Shown here: piece by piece, positions 46,080 through 57,156 of the stretch
How positions within the stretch are numbered: position 1 is the first letter of the stretch
Layout of the letters: every line of letters begins with the position of its first letter
Origin: Salvia splendens
Taxonomy: Eukaryota > Streptophyta > Magnoliopsida > Lamiales > Lamiaceae
Direction: 5' to 3'
NCBI RefSeq assembly: GCF_004379255.2
Contig: NC_056032.1
Span: forward strand, 27,811,322 to 27,875,321
Length of the DNA stretch: 64,000 nucleotides
Notes under the pieces: model-generated
Told to the model about the DNA's origin: nothing
Seen by the model: the letters and a program-made list of their open reading frames with translations, nothing else
The model's database searches: none
Made by a program: the position numbers and the translations under genes

Positions 46080-48997
46080 TGTCACGACCGCCCTTCTCGG
46101 GTATAATAAATGCGGCGATCGCGACTTAACAGGACTTAAATGCAATCGAAAAAAAGGGCTAGGGTTTTATAAAAAGGGGTTTGACCAAGGAAATAAATGA
46201 ACAATAAATCAAGAGAAAAGGGTCAGGGTGACGCTTTGACAGATGGACCAAAGGAGAAAACAATTATAATCATTGGTATTCAAGATAACAAAGGGTTCAA
46301 CGTACTCCAAAACGTATCATGTCTTTAGATTCTAAACGGAACTCAAAATAGTGTCAAGATCAAACAATAAGTAAAACAGGTTTCAGTGGAAGCATCCAAG
46401 AGAAGAGTGAAGTTATGTGTGAAGACACAACGATACTCACAGATCAAAGATAAACAATTCATTCTTCAATTAACTTGCTCAACACCACCATACTCTCGCC
46501 GCCGCTCAACCTGCACATAAGGAAAACACATGCAGGCTTGAGTACTATAAAGATACTCAGTGGACTTATGCCGAAAACATTTTCATAAAAATTATTATAT
46601 ATCATGCCATACATACGTAACCATCGGAGTTTAGCTTTAGAAAGGCCCGAGGCACTCAAAATGTTTCCCATTGTAAAAGTCAACAGATCAGTCATTTTCC
46701 CATAGACGTTAGCCATATCTTCCAATACATGACTTGGAATGTGGCCACAAACCAAGTCACTAGACCGGCCAGCCCGTACGCTAGCACACAGTCTACCATA
46801 GGTGTACACTAATCCAAGTAGGGTTTGCGGCCCTACGAGGACCCGAATTCGATTTAAATAATAGTGGCGAAAGCCACATCAGATACGCACGTTAAAATCA
46901 AAATACAGCATGATAAATATATTTGCATTCACATCGATAAGATATTTAGGACATGGTCCTTATTTAAAAGAAAGCCCACCTCGACGGCTTAGATCTCAAG
47001 TACTTTCTTCTCCTTGCTATCACGCTGAGAGCGCGAGTTATCACCTTTAAAATTTATGTGTATCATAAATCAGTCTCAATTATCGACTCAAAATCATGCA
47101 TGTCCCCAACGTTTCCCTTTTCCCATCAATTCATTTTATCAACATAAGGAAACACACCATAGCACACATCAACATACAACACATCACTACATCATAGAAT
47201 GGGTTCCTTAACACATATGCATCATGTATATCATTCAAAGCTTAACAACATAGATTATCTTTGCATGAGTTAAATCTGGCAGAAAAGCGCAGTCATTTTG
47301 TAAAAATCAGTAAAATTCCATCCGACCTCTGTTGGTGCTGAAGTTTTACCACAACTCATTATACACATCAAAGGTCATCCAGTTAAAGTTTTACATCAAA
47401 ATCACATGTTTAGGTTCGTCAAATAAAAAATGAAACTCACTGGTCGAGAATACAAATTCTGACAGAACTGCGCAGTCGACTTCAGAAATTCATTAAATAT
47501 TAATCTTTCGACCAAAAAGGCTGATATTCACACAAAACACAGAAGACATCTTGAAGTTTACTCAGTTAAAATTGCGCACCAAAATAAGATCGTTTGGTTA
47601 GTCAAATACATGTCGGAATCTACTGTCCGAACACCACAATTGTCATGGTTCCAAATTTCGAATTAGGGTTTATCAAATATTCATCCCAACATATATTCAT
47701 ACTTCCAACACGTAATCATGCTTAAAAAAGATCTCACCATCATGTTCTCATATATTCACATAACATTCACCACAAATCATCCACAAGTTCATTCATAAAC
47801 AACCTAAATGCATATACATATCCTTTTTTCATGTAACCATCAATCCCACCCGATTAAATATTAGATCTACGATCTCTACACTTATTATATGCATGATGGA
47901 ATCAAAATCAAGGTTTCAATGGAGAGGATGAGGAAAAGAAATTCAATTATACCTTTCTTGATCAAAAGCAATCGGTAGAAACAAAGTATAATTTTGATTC
48001 TTCGACAATTCTTGAGGCTTCAACAATTCTTGAGGCTTCAACTTAAATCTTCTCAAAAGATGAAGAATTTATGGATAAAAATAGAAGAAAAATTGGGAGA
48101 GAGTGGGGAGAAGTGAGGCGTGAATTTCAAGGGAGTGGGAGGCGTGTATTTTGTGATTTAGGTTTAGGGTTTCTCTCTTATTTATAGAGTGCAAGATATA
48201 ATCTTTAATTAAATAAATTAAAGATTTGAAAAGATATGGAGGAGTGTAAGTTGGCGTGAATTAGGAGAGAAAATAGGAGGAATTCGAAATCTTGGCTATT
48301 TAATTAGCCTTTGATTTAATTTGATATTTCACGGAGTAGAATAAAATATTACGGAGCAGAATAAAAATAATAATCCTCCCAATAATATATGGAGTAGGCG
48401 ATTTTTATTCCTTCTCCCACAAGGAAATAAATTCAAATCCTAATAAAAATAGGATATGGCAAGATCTCCTTGGTGTAAGGCATAGGTTGTGTTTTTCTCA
48501 TGGAGAGAATAAGGAATAATCGGACTTTGGATTTAATTTAGATAAATATCCCAAGCAATTAATTAAATCCAAGGAAAAATAGGATTTCTTCTCCAATAGT
48601 AACAGGGGTCGAAAATGCCAATTGAATACTGATGCTCCTATTTAATCTCACTCATCTCTTAAGAAATAATGCGCCACAATATATTTCACTCCGCATAGAT
48701 TATTCACACAGCCACGTCACAATTTCAACCATTTTCACTTCCACCACATATTCTCAACACTTTGACCTTTCAATGGCCACGTCATATGTTCCACATCTTT
48801 GACTATTTAACAGCCACGTCATATGCTCAACGGATTTGACTAATCAAATCAAATCTAAATTCCAAAATGCAATTAGGTCACACAGAAAACATGCAATTAA
48901 TTCACTCATCATTTAATCCACATACTTCACGGCATTAAAACATTTAATGCAAAATTTTAGGGTTCGAAAATTAGGGTTCAAAAAGTGGGGCGTTACA
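46080..48997 (-). repeat. 5' LTR of element I
   Basis: A 2,918-bp LTR, TGTAACGCCCCAC at 48997 to CGGTCGTGACA at 46080. The minus-strand TATA CTATAAATAAG is at 48177-48187. It differs from the other LTR by scattered substitutions and small indels, including a short duplication near 48005-48040. Confidence 0.92.
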
Positions 48998-49002
48998 AGT
49001 AC

Positions 49003-49668
49003 CCACCCCCTCACTTCCCCTGCCTCGATTACAAGGCCTTGTGCAGCAACAAAACTTATCGCCTGAAGAGGTTGCGCCTCAACAAGATCCAACGCAAAGT
49101 CATCATCCATCACAGAAAGGTGCAAATCCTTCTGCAAGGCTTGTTTATACCCCGCTCCTGCAGCAGAAATTGTCTGCACCTTTTCCTGCGCCACCACCAC
49201 TTTACCAACCGCCATTCCCTGAGAAGACTGGCCTTCCTCCCCCTGATCATCACTAGGATTTGTGGATCCAATTTGAATATCAACAATCGCAGAATCCACC
49301 AGCTCCACGCAACCCTCCTCCCCTCTTCCAGAATCGGCCTTCCTAAACCCCGCCTTCCCCCTCCATCCAACCTCGCCGCCCCTCACCTTCAGACCCCTCC
49401 CAGCAACCCCTTTCAGACCCACGCCCAGCCCCTCTGCCTCCGGATTCAGCAGTTTTCGCCCTCTCAGACCCCCTCTTCGCATTTCCACCATTAGAAATAA
49501 TGGCGATTTTGGCTTCCCCTTCGACGATAAGCGCACTCTCGATCTCAAAGTTCGGAGAGGCTCTTTCATACTCAAACCCTTCCCCGACTCAGGAACCCCC
49601 CAAACCCCACCGATCGGAGCTCCCTCCACCATCCCCACTGGAGGATCCCCCGCCTGCGAATCCTCCAT
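49003..49668 (-). CDS. LINE ORF1, N-terminal part
   Basis: The ATG at 49666-49668 starts a frame of Gly/Glu/Arg-rich low-complexity sequence (MEDSQAGDPP, GVGLKGVAGRGLKVRGGEVGW, SDDQGEEGQSSQG) ending with SFVAAQGLVIEAGEV. It leads into the Ty3 insertion; the frame resumes at 29147. Disordered N-termini like this are usual in plant L1 ORF1. The 5' UTR is 49669-49828. Confidence 0.6.
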
Positions 49669-49886
49669 ACCCTACGAGGGCGGCAAGCGCCTGACGAACT
49701 CAAATAGAGAAATCAATAAAACAGTGACCGGAACCGATGTAACAGAAGTGAAAAATCTCAGAGACCGAAATTACTGTGTGAAAATCATACACACTAGGTG
49801 TGAAAATTGCACACACATCGCAGCAAGTTTCCTACTCTGTATACTTGCAGGTATTTATAGTGCTAATAGAAAGTGCATCATGTTTT

Positions 49887-49904
49887 TGGCACCGTTGCCG
49901 GGGA
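49887..49904 (+). promoter_or_regulatory. Primer-binding site of the outer Athila-like element
   Basis: TGGCACCGTTGCCGGGGA, 6 nt after the 5' LTR end at 49880. It is complementary, with one difference, to the 3' end of plant tRNA-Asp as used by Athila elements. Confidence 0.85.
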
Positions 49905-50060
49905 TTACATTCACATTTGTGATTGATATCTTCAAAATGATTATTTTGCTACTTTGGATTTTACTGCTTTCATTTTTTTTTCTTTTAGTAGTTTCTTCAG
50001 ATACTTGCACGTTTTGAGAAACAAATTGTGGTGGAAACAAGATAGGGGAACCTACCAACC

Positions 50061-50224
50061 ATGATCTTATCGTCGCTCTCCAAAAAGGAAGTGGAAGAGA
50101 TGCGAGCAGAGAGAGCTCAGGCAAAGGCTGAAAAAGAAAAACGTGCAAGGGAGGTAGTTCCAGTTATGAATATGTTTAGTCATGGTGACATTGTGGACAT
50201 TCCTGTAGGTCCGCAGATAGAGGC
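50061..50224 (+). CDS. Outer Athila-like gag, N-terminal fragment
   Basis: The ATG follows the leader by about 160 nt. The fragment encodes a charged helix (KKEVEEMRAERAQAKAEKEK) and leads to VGPQIEA, where element III has inserted. The frame continues at 60326 after removal of element III and one GAGGC; the split Ala codon is restored exactly. Confidence 0.75.
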
Positions 50225-51374
50225 TGGAAGGCCTCGAGAGGGGCGCGAATTCGGACCAAGTTATATTGAAGATAACCAAACAGATTGGATCAGCTAGCAA
50301 ATGTCGTTGCCACTTGATCGATGCAAACTTGCTCTCACTCGTTTCCTACCAACGTAATTTGTTAACTCCCAATTTTGCACTACTTTAACAGTAAAGCGGC
50401 AAGTTCGGGGTCGATCCCATAGAGAAGTTGGTGTATCAAGTGTGTGAATAGTGAACAGGGGCTGGCTGCTGCCACGCTTTAACTTGGGACTTTTTAACTA
50501 CTGATTTTACTCTAGGCATGATTAAACTTGCTAACTTGATCAAGGTAACTTTAACTACTGGGTCAAGTGCATCGTAACGAAATAGAAACTAAAGTAGTAA
50601 ACGCGAGGATGAAAACAAAAACAACTTTGATTAAACTAGAACAGTACAGCGTGAAATTTAAACTAAGCTAGCACTTCAGAAAATAAGAAAGCAAATAAAC
50701 CGAGAAGATCCTCGGCGGGAAACTTAAGAATACGCCGACAGATAACAAGTATTCTGCATCGCTTCTTCAATCACCCTCTCTAACTAAGCAACACTTTATC
50801 TAAGCTAAACTAAGCTATCTAGAAAACTGGACTAAGCTAGAGAACTGAACTAAGCTAAACTAAGACGGAATGTAAAGGATCCCCCCGTCCTTGTGGTGGC
50901 ACATCCTTCATTTATAGACGCAGCATGACCTCCAGCTGGATAACGATCTTGGTAGGGAATATTCGCTCACGCTGAGAATGAGCGACTCATTGATTGCTAC
51001 GTGCTTTCCTTCTAGAATGACGACGCTTTTTCTGTAACAGATTTATGACTTAGCTCATCCTTGCATCTCATATGTAGGCACGTGTCCCCTTCTAGAACGT
51101 CGTCCTTGATATCAGAACGGTTCTCCACATCCAGCTCATTTCCTCACATGTTCTTCTTCTAGAAGCCAGCGGTCCCCTCTTAACTGCTTGATCTCTCCCT
51201 TTGATCAACTCCCCCGATATACGCCTTTTTCGCCTTTTGTACTCACTTGATCAGTTTGGCCTTGTTGCTTTGGTCAAGAGACATTCCTGCACATTTAACA
51301 CTTGTTTTGCGTGATAAACTGATCAAGTAGCATACATTTTACCCTTAAACCGATGCATGAAATGAGCCTTATCA
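50225..51374 (-). repeat. 3' LTR of element III
   Basis: 1,150 bp, closely matching 59170-60320. The minus-strand TATA (GTCTATAAATG) is at 50909-50919. The region contains CTAAGCTAAACTAAGC short repeats near 50815-50870. Confidence 0.92.
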
Positions 51375-52553
51375 AACTGCTCACACTTAAAACATACTTG
51401 TCCCCAAGTATAAAGAAAAAAAGAAAGAAAAAGATAAGGCAAATTTCAGACACGGTTTGATCATTTCAAGAAAGTAAAAAAAAGAAAATGAAAAGAAGAC
51501 ATACATATATCTACATGTATGCATTAGACCGAATAAATTTCCAACAATCATACCCGAGGTCGAGTTCAATCCATTTGTCAGTAGCTTATGTTTCTTCTCT
51601 TTCGCGTTTGCTTGATCAAGGTGTCAGTTTATCAAGATTGCTCAATTTAAACCACTGTTGGATTCACCCAGTCACTCATTTCTCACCAGAGATGTTAGGA
51701 CTGTTCTCTCGGTATTGCCACAATTTTAATACCTCGAATCGGACTGCACAAGATAGTTCCTTAAGGTCTTTGTTTCGGGTGTAATGGGGCTAAAGGGTAG
51801 TAGTGTATTAAGGTAGGGTCCTAGGGGTTCTAAGTTTAAAAATTAAAATTTTTAACTGTAAAAAGAAAATCACATGAGTCAAAAGACCAAAGATTTGACT
51901 AAACTCGCTGTATCAGATTTGACCTCTTTCCTCATGTGATATAAAACGTAAGTTTTGGTTTTAAGGCTTCAAGAACAGGTAGAAGTGTATATGGGCTCAA
52001 AGTGGCTAACTAAGGGGGTGCTCTTCTTGACGAGGCTGGTTCGTGGAGCTAAAGAAGAAAAAGGCTCAAAGGGTTAAGTTCTAATGCCTTTAGTCCTTAC
52101 TACTTGTGCAATTTTCATCTAAATATTAAAATGTAGCCTCTCGTAAAAGTTTTCTTTGTAAAAATAGTAGAAAGTGTTCTACTATTGTCTTATAACTCAC
52201 ATATAGAGAGGCTTCACAGTTGGTTAAAAATTGAGCGTTTCCATCATACTTGCGTCGTTCAAACTGATCAAGTTTTTGCAATCAAGTTTTTATATGTAAG
52301 CACACTGAATCCTTTTTCTTACTTTTCCACAAAGTAATCAAGTCTTCCACTTATCAAATTTCATGTATACAGCCTATTTTTGTTTGTTTTTACTAGGTAA
52401 AATTTTGTATTTTTGAAAACATTTTACATGCATGACTTATCTATAACTAACCCTCCCCCTCCCCACTGCATATGAACTCGTCCTCGAGGGACTGGATGCA
52501 GTGGAAAAAGGGTTAGGTACAGGCAACGGCACAACAACAAACAAGGAAAACTT

Positions 52554-52588
52554 CTCACACTTAGACCAGACACTGGGCTAAGTGTGAG
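52554..52588. repeat. Hairpin 1, CTCACACTTAG arms
   Basis: Perfect 11-bp inverted arms CTCACACTTAG (52554-52564) and CTAAGTGTGAG (52578-52588) around a 13-nt loop. Confidence 0.8.
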
Positions 52589-52694
52589 ACAGTGCCAACA
52601 ATTAAACATGCCAATCGAAACAGAAAAGCAACAAAAACCAAAACAGATATAGGCAGGCAAAAACAAGTAAAGCAACAACAGGCATGCATACTTC

Positions 52695-52727
52695 TCACAC
52701 TTAGACCCAACAAAGGTCTAAGTGTGA
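52695..52727. repeat. Hairpin 2, TCACACTTAGACC arms
   Basis: Perfect 13-bp inverted arms (52695-52707 and 52715-52727) around a 7-nt loop. It shares its arm sequence with hairpin 1 about 140 bp away, so the two could also pair with each other. Confidence 0.85.
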
Positions 52728-52749
52728 AAAATCAAAAGAAATATCAGTT

Positions 52750-55133
52750 CTACAGACCAAAAGGATAATTAAATTGTTTGAAATGAAATGAGCTGAGATT
52801 TGGGGGGTTGTACTTAGGGCTTCCTTTGGGTTGACTTGGAGATGCAGAAGTATGCCTGGAGGATGACGGGCATCGGGTCGGAGGAGAGCTTGGAGAGGGA
52901 GGTGGTGGTCGCCTGGCAAGGGTCTGCTCTTGGGTAGTTCCCAACAACTTGGCCAACAAGACCAGTTGAGAATTCGAATTCCCCACCAGCTGCGTCAGTG
53001 TTTGCTCCACTCGGAACTTCCATGCATTGTCAGCACTCGCAGCCTCCTCTCGCTCCATCCTCAGAGTGGGCGCCTGGTGTGTGTCCTCTTCTTCTTCATT
53101 GGCAAGGGCTCCTGAGGTCTCCTCCAGCCTTACCCTCCTTCTGGGTTGGCTTCTTGGTTGCTCCCGCTGGCCAGCTGCATAGAATTGGAGGCCCCCTCCT
53201 TGCGTCTTCTCCAGTACCTGAGTTCTAACAAAGAAATCAAGGTCAAACAGTTCAGGACTGGGGCAAAGGGTGGGGCGTCTGGCACACTCCATAATCCAGT
53301 TCCTCTGCAAATATGCTCCAAGGAGGTGGCAGACGTTAAGGTGGCGGCCAACGCGGGTAGCGATTTGATTGATGGAATATGCCAACCAGAATCCAAGATG
53401 GAACTTCCTCTACTCTCTCATACTCCACATAAACTAGAGTTCGGACATGGTAATGATTGGCAGCGTATTGCATTGTCCGAGAAGATTACAGGCTAGGTAG
53501 ATCTGGGCCAGGCGGAGGGCAGGATCAGCAATGCGATGCCCTTTGGATTCAGAAGCTGTAAAGGTAGGGGCGGGCACGCTCATTGCATATGGCCTTCTAG
53601 ATGGCCTGCTGATCGAACTCGGGTTTCTTTTGAAGGAGACCGATGTCACGCCCAACCCAGACCCCGTCAGCCACCTGTCGTTTCGTGTAAAGGCCTATCC
53701 GGATGGAGAATTCATTCAGGCTCATCAGCTGGTCCTGGTTAAAGACCCTAAATGAGACATATCTGTCATTCAGGTTTGAGCTTCCGGTGAATCGGAAGGA
53801 TGTGAAAAACTCCTTGGCCAGGTCCTCCGGCACAGGGGTCTCATCGACCTCCAGCAGCCAATCAAATCCGATGCCGGCAATGTAGGCGACAAACCTCTCT
53901 TTCATCTCAACCTTCTCCAGGGATGGCAGGTGCAGCATCTTCCCCACCTTCAGCTTTTTCTGGGAGGTCACTCTTTGGTGAACCTCCTCCTGCAGTTTGG
54001 GATCGTCGAATTTCAACATTTGTTGGAGAAGAGCTGGGGTTAACACCACATGCTGAGGAGAGTAGGTGGTGGAAGGAGATGTTGTTGGCCTTCCTTATCG
54101 CCTCCTGGATGCTCGGGTCCAGTGCAACTCCGGTTCCTCCAAATCACTGTCCTCATTTTGTGGTAGTGGGGAAGGGGGTGCAGAATCATTGGTAATGACA
54201 TCCCCCATGAAGGCGGGGTGTTTTTTCTTTGGAGGAGGAAGGACACTTCCCTTCCCCTTCCTCTTTCTCTCTCTCTTCTTACGGTTGTCTTCTTCAGCCG
54301 TTCTCTCCTCATCGGCTTCTAGGTTCTCTGGCTCCTCCAACTCCTCTTCATCAACCAGCCGTCGTACGGTGCGTGGCCTCTGTACCACCACTTCCTCCTC
54401 TCCTCGGGTTTTCAGGGTTTTAGCTTCTCCCAGGAGCCGGTCTGTTGTCATACGGTGCGTCTGGCGGCGTGGCGGGTCCTCCTCCTTCTTAGCCTCCCCG
54501 TTGTCGAACAATGGTGGAATTCCTCCACTTCTTCATCATTGATTTCGCCGCCCTCAGTCAAATGCGGCTCATGGACCGAAGTAGAGACGTCACCGCGTCC
54601 TGGCGATGGAACAGCAAACGGCTGCCCATAATCCCCCCCCAACCTTCTTTGTCAGAGGTATCCTCGTTGGTTTGCATTGGCTGGATGGGGGGTGAGGGTG
54701 AATGTGATATAGGAGAGCTAGGAAGGGTGAATGTCAGTGAAGGTTGGACGGTAGATGTGTATTTGGGAAGAGATGGTGGCGAAGGTTGGATGGTAGATGG
54801 TGAAGGTGACATAGGAGAGCTAGGAAGGATCTTTGTTTTAGAGGACGAAGCAGGATCTTTAGACCCGGAAATCCCAAGTCTAGCTTTGAGTTTGGCGTAT
54901 GCTACTGCATCGTCCAACTCACGGGGTATAATCCAGAGGATTTTATCGAGGCACCGTAGGGTTTCTTCGTCGGCCACGGGACGAGGAGTGGCGGTGCTAG
55001 TTTGTGGTGGGGCGGTGGTTGGAGTAGAAGGGTTAGAATTTTCTTGACGAGCTTGGGATGAAGTTTCCCGGTCGTCACCGTTGGCGCCGACTCTGGAGGA
55101 TGATGAAGGAGTGGGAATTTTCTCGATCAACAT
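52750..55133 (-). pseudogene. Extra ORF of element III, Athila ORF-1/env-position protein
   Basis: Four consecutive minus-strand frames (54558-55133, 54095-54511, 53597-54049, 52750-53385) appear to be one broken gene. The start is Ser/Pro/Thr-rich with SPSPSTIQPSPPSLP. Next comes an acidic stretch (DEEELEEPENLEADEE) beside a basic cluster KKRERKRKGKG that could be a nuclear signal. Then comes a folded region with FVAYIAGIGFDWLL, EFFTSFRFTGSSNLNDRYVSF and ISIRIGLY-like motifs, and MAYSINQIATRVGRHLNVCHLLG, which resembles the ATHILA ORF-1 family. It ends in a Pro/Ser-rich tail. No clear membrane anchor or signal peptide is visible, so calling it an envelope would be unjustified. Function unknown. 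Confidence 0.6.
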
Positions 55134-55784
55134 CTTTGCTGATAATGGTGATGAGTGTTGGTGGGGAGGACGATCTAGGCGAGAGTTTGGAAATTGGAGC
55201 GGTATGGGGAGAGTAAAAGGAATGCACTATAGTCGCTTCTGGTTGAAAGTGAAATACGACTCTAAGACCTGCCTATTATACTGATGTCACGACTGTTGGG
55301 ATCTCTGATGGTTGAGATCCCTGCGACTGTTCACGTACTCTGTGATACTTCACGTACAGGCGCGCCTTTTCAGAATGCCAGCTGGCTTAGCTTCTCTGAT
55401 ACGCTTCCTCCTTCTCTCTAGGACGTCCCTTCATTGTGACAGTTGGCGTCACCTGACACCTCTCCAATGACTGCATGCGTCCTATCATCACCTGCTTTGA
55501 TCACTTAAGTCACTGTATCCATTGGTTAACTCACATTGCACTGATCAAGTGGATAATTAAATCCAAATGAAAACTCACATAATTCCACTTGATCAGTTTC
55601 TTTCCTCTACCTCCGACTTTTGATTTCTAAGAAATAAAAACTAACACAAGAAAAACTATTTACACTAACTATAAGGACTTGACCGGTCTCCCCTGGGACG
55701 TCACTTGATCAGTTTAATAGGTTTAGAATTTCTTGCTCGATCAAGCAGACTACCCATGGGTACTAGATCATTCCTTTTACCAGC
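55134..55784. other. Element III spacer between pol relic and extra ORF
   Basis: No frame is supported. It has scattered CACTTGATCAGTTT words that also occur in the LTRs and interior of element III. Confidence 0.5.
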
Positions 55785-56465
55785 TCACTGGCTAAGATTG
55801 GGCAGGATAAGTGGAATTTCTTCCACTATGCCTGCTTTGGTCTTGTCTCTGTAAGGCTCAACCTGATGACTCTTTTCCACGAAGGAGAACGAATTGAGGG
55901 GGTCTCCTTGGCGTGTGCTTGCCTCCTGTGTGTGTATTGCCATGATGGTATGAGTGTCTGCCCGTTTTGAACTTCGTCTCCTGGATATCAGTTTGAGTTG
56001 ACAGTGCCGAAGTAGCTCTTTCTGCCCCACTATGAGCTCATCCTTTCTCAAAGAGGGGTCGAGTCTGCGTTGTCGATCAAGGTGGGGTGACATTCCTCCT
56101 TCTAACATGGCGGGATGCATGCACAGGTTCGGGTTGATCTCTGTTGTTTTCCACTTGACCACCTCTCAGCCCAGCCTCAGTTCTTCTATTAGTTGTCATC
56201 CTTGTCCTTGCAGATTTGGCTCAACTGGTTTATGACGAGTCTGGTTGGGCAGGTTCTTGATGGTAACTTGCGATGTGGGTAAAGACAGTAGTTGCCTTGT
56301 AGGCGAGGCATTTCCCTCCAGCCTTTTTCTCAATGGGGCGGCTTGGTCAGGTGGTTTCTCGACCCTTCCTGGTTGAGTAATTTCCTCTGACTCGGCTGGT
56401 CGTGACGGCTTGCAGAAATCCGTAATTGCCCTTTCAATGGCTTGATCATCCATTTCCCCAGTCAT
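55785..56465 (-). pseudogene. Element III region after protease and start of RT
   Basis: Frame 56196-56465 is the linker between protease and RT. Frame 55785-56162 begins WKTTEINPNLCMHPAMLEGG and RQRRLDPSLRK, which matches the N-terminal Athila RT segment (usual form INP.LCMHKI.LE and QRRLNP.MKE). The match ends there; none of the catalytic RT blocks, RNase H or integrase follow, which places one end of a large pol deletion here. Confidence 0.7.
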
Positions 56466-56658
56466 TGTTGCTTCGAACCAGTCAGCTGCTTCCCTCTTAA
56501 GCTTTTCATCATTAGTGGGATCAGATGTCGGTTTAATGAGGAGTTCTTTTTCTAGACACTTTTGCTCCTAAGGTCTGAGAGTATCTACCGACTGTATGCT
56601 CTCACTATCCTGTGGCTTTCTCACAGCCTTATCAATGGCAAATGTAAGTTGTTCTCCA

Positions 56659-57114
56659 TTAAAACCCAGATGCATTTGGGTTCTCCATTAAAACCCAGAT
56701 GCATCGTCCCATGGCGAACGTCAACGACTGTGTTGCTGTAGATAGGAATGGCCTTCCCAAAAGGATGCCAACAGACTCCTCCGCTCCTGGTTCTATCATC
56801 TTCATGACGAAGAAGTCGGCGGGGTACATGAATTTGTTCACCTTGACGATTTCATCTTCCAGAACTCCCTCAGGGTGGATGCAAGACCCATTTGCCAGCT
56901 GTATCACCATATCGGTTTCGACAAGCTTTGCTTCTCCCAGCTTTTCATACATAGAATACGGCATAACATTAATGGAAGCCCCTATGTCGCACATTGCTTG
57001 CTCTGTTAGAACGCCTCTGATGGAAATTGGGAGCGTCAATACCCCTGGGTCAGTCTTCTTTGGTGGGAGATCACTAGGTTGGATCACACTGGTCACATTT
57101 TCTACTTCGACCAT
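56659..57114 (-). CDS. Element III aspartic protease
   Basis: An intact frame of about 150 codons. It includes LPISIRGVLTEQAMCDIGAS with the active site CDIGASINVMPYSMYEKLG (Athila proteases use D-I/L-GAS instead of DTGAS), VIQLANGSCIHPEGVLED, YPADFFVMKM and the second conserved block GILLGRPFLSTA. It would cleave the gag-pol precursor. It is separated from gag by a stop at 57157-57159. Confidence 0.85.
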   Translation of the reverse strand: MVEVENVTSVIQPSDLPPKKTDPGVLTLPISIRGVLTEQAMCDIGASINVMPYSMYEKLGEAKLVETDMVIQLANGSCIHPEGVLEDEIVKVNKFMYPADFFVMKMIEPGAEESVGILLGRPFLSTATQSLTFAMGRCIWVLMENPNASGF

Positions 57115-57156
57115 CCTCCCCTTCTCAGCAACCCGTTCACGGGTGCCAGACTCTTC

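Larger units (their letters stand above)
29153..48997 (-). mobile_element. Tekay/Del-type Ty3 chromovirus (element I), TSD AGTAC
   Basis: Flanked by AGTAC at 29148-29152 and 48998-49002. Two LTRs of about 2.9 kb (46080-48997 is 5' on the minus strand; 29153-32053 is 3') begin TGTAACGCCCC and end CGTGACA. A PBS for initiator tRNA-Met follows the 5' LTR. Order on the minus strand is gag zinc knuckle, protease, RT, RNase H, integrase and a chromodomain relic, the Ty3 order. The N-terminal gag is missing, pol has stops and a frameshift, and pol is split by element IV. Confidence 0.92.
18573..49828 (-). mobile_element. Full-length L1-type LINE split by two Ty3 elements
   Basis: The insertion is flanked by 18-bp copies of TTCCTACTCTGTATACTT (18555-18572 and 49829-49846). 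The minus-strand 3' end shows a short A tail (T run 18574-18581). Subtracting the insertions at 23314-28050 and 29153-48997 leaves about 6.7 kb: 5' UTR, ORF1 (DUF4283-like domain and zinc knuckle), ORF2 (endonuclease, RT, zinc-binding zf-RVT region, RNase H) and a short 3' UTR. This is the full layout of plant L1 LINEs. ORF2 carries several frameshifts, so the copy is dead. Confidence 0.9.
51375..52749. other. Element III 3' non-coding region
   Basis: No gene is seen. The region next to the LTR reads, on the minus strand, CTTGGGGACAAGTATG then AAGTGTGAGC before TGATAAGG, a weak purine tract. Two hairpins lie at 52554-52588 and 52695-52727. Confidence 0.6.

Noticed and set aside
48985..49494. 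169-codon plus-strand frame
   Set aside because: It starts in the LTR of element I and runs antisense through LINE ORF1; the junction is a transposon boundary.
53996..54542. Plus-strand frames of about 158-178 codons over 54066-55047
   Set aside because: They are shadows of the minus-strand extra ORF of element III; composition mirrors its Ser/Pro/Glu-rich sequence.
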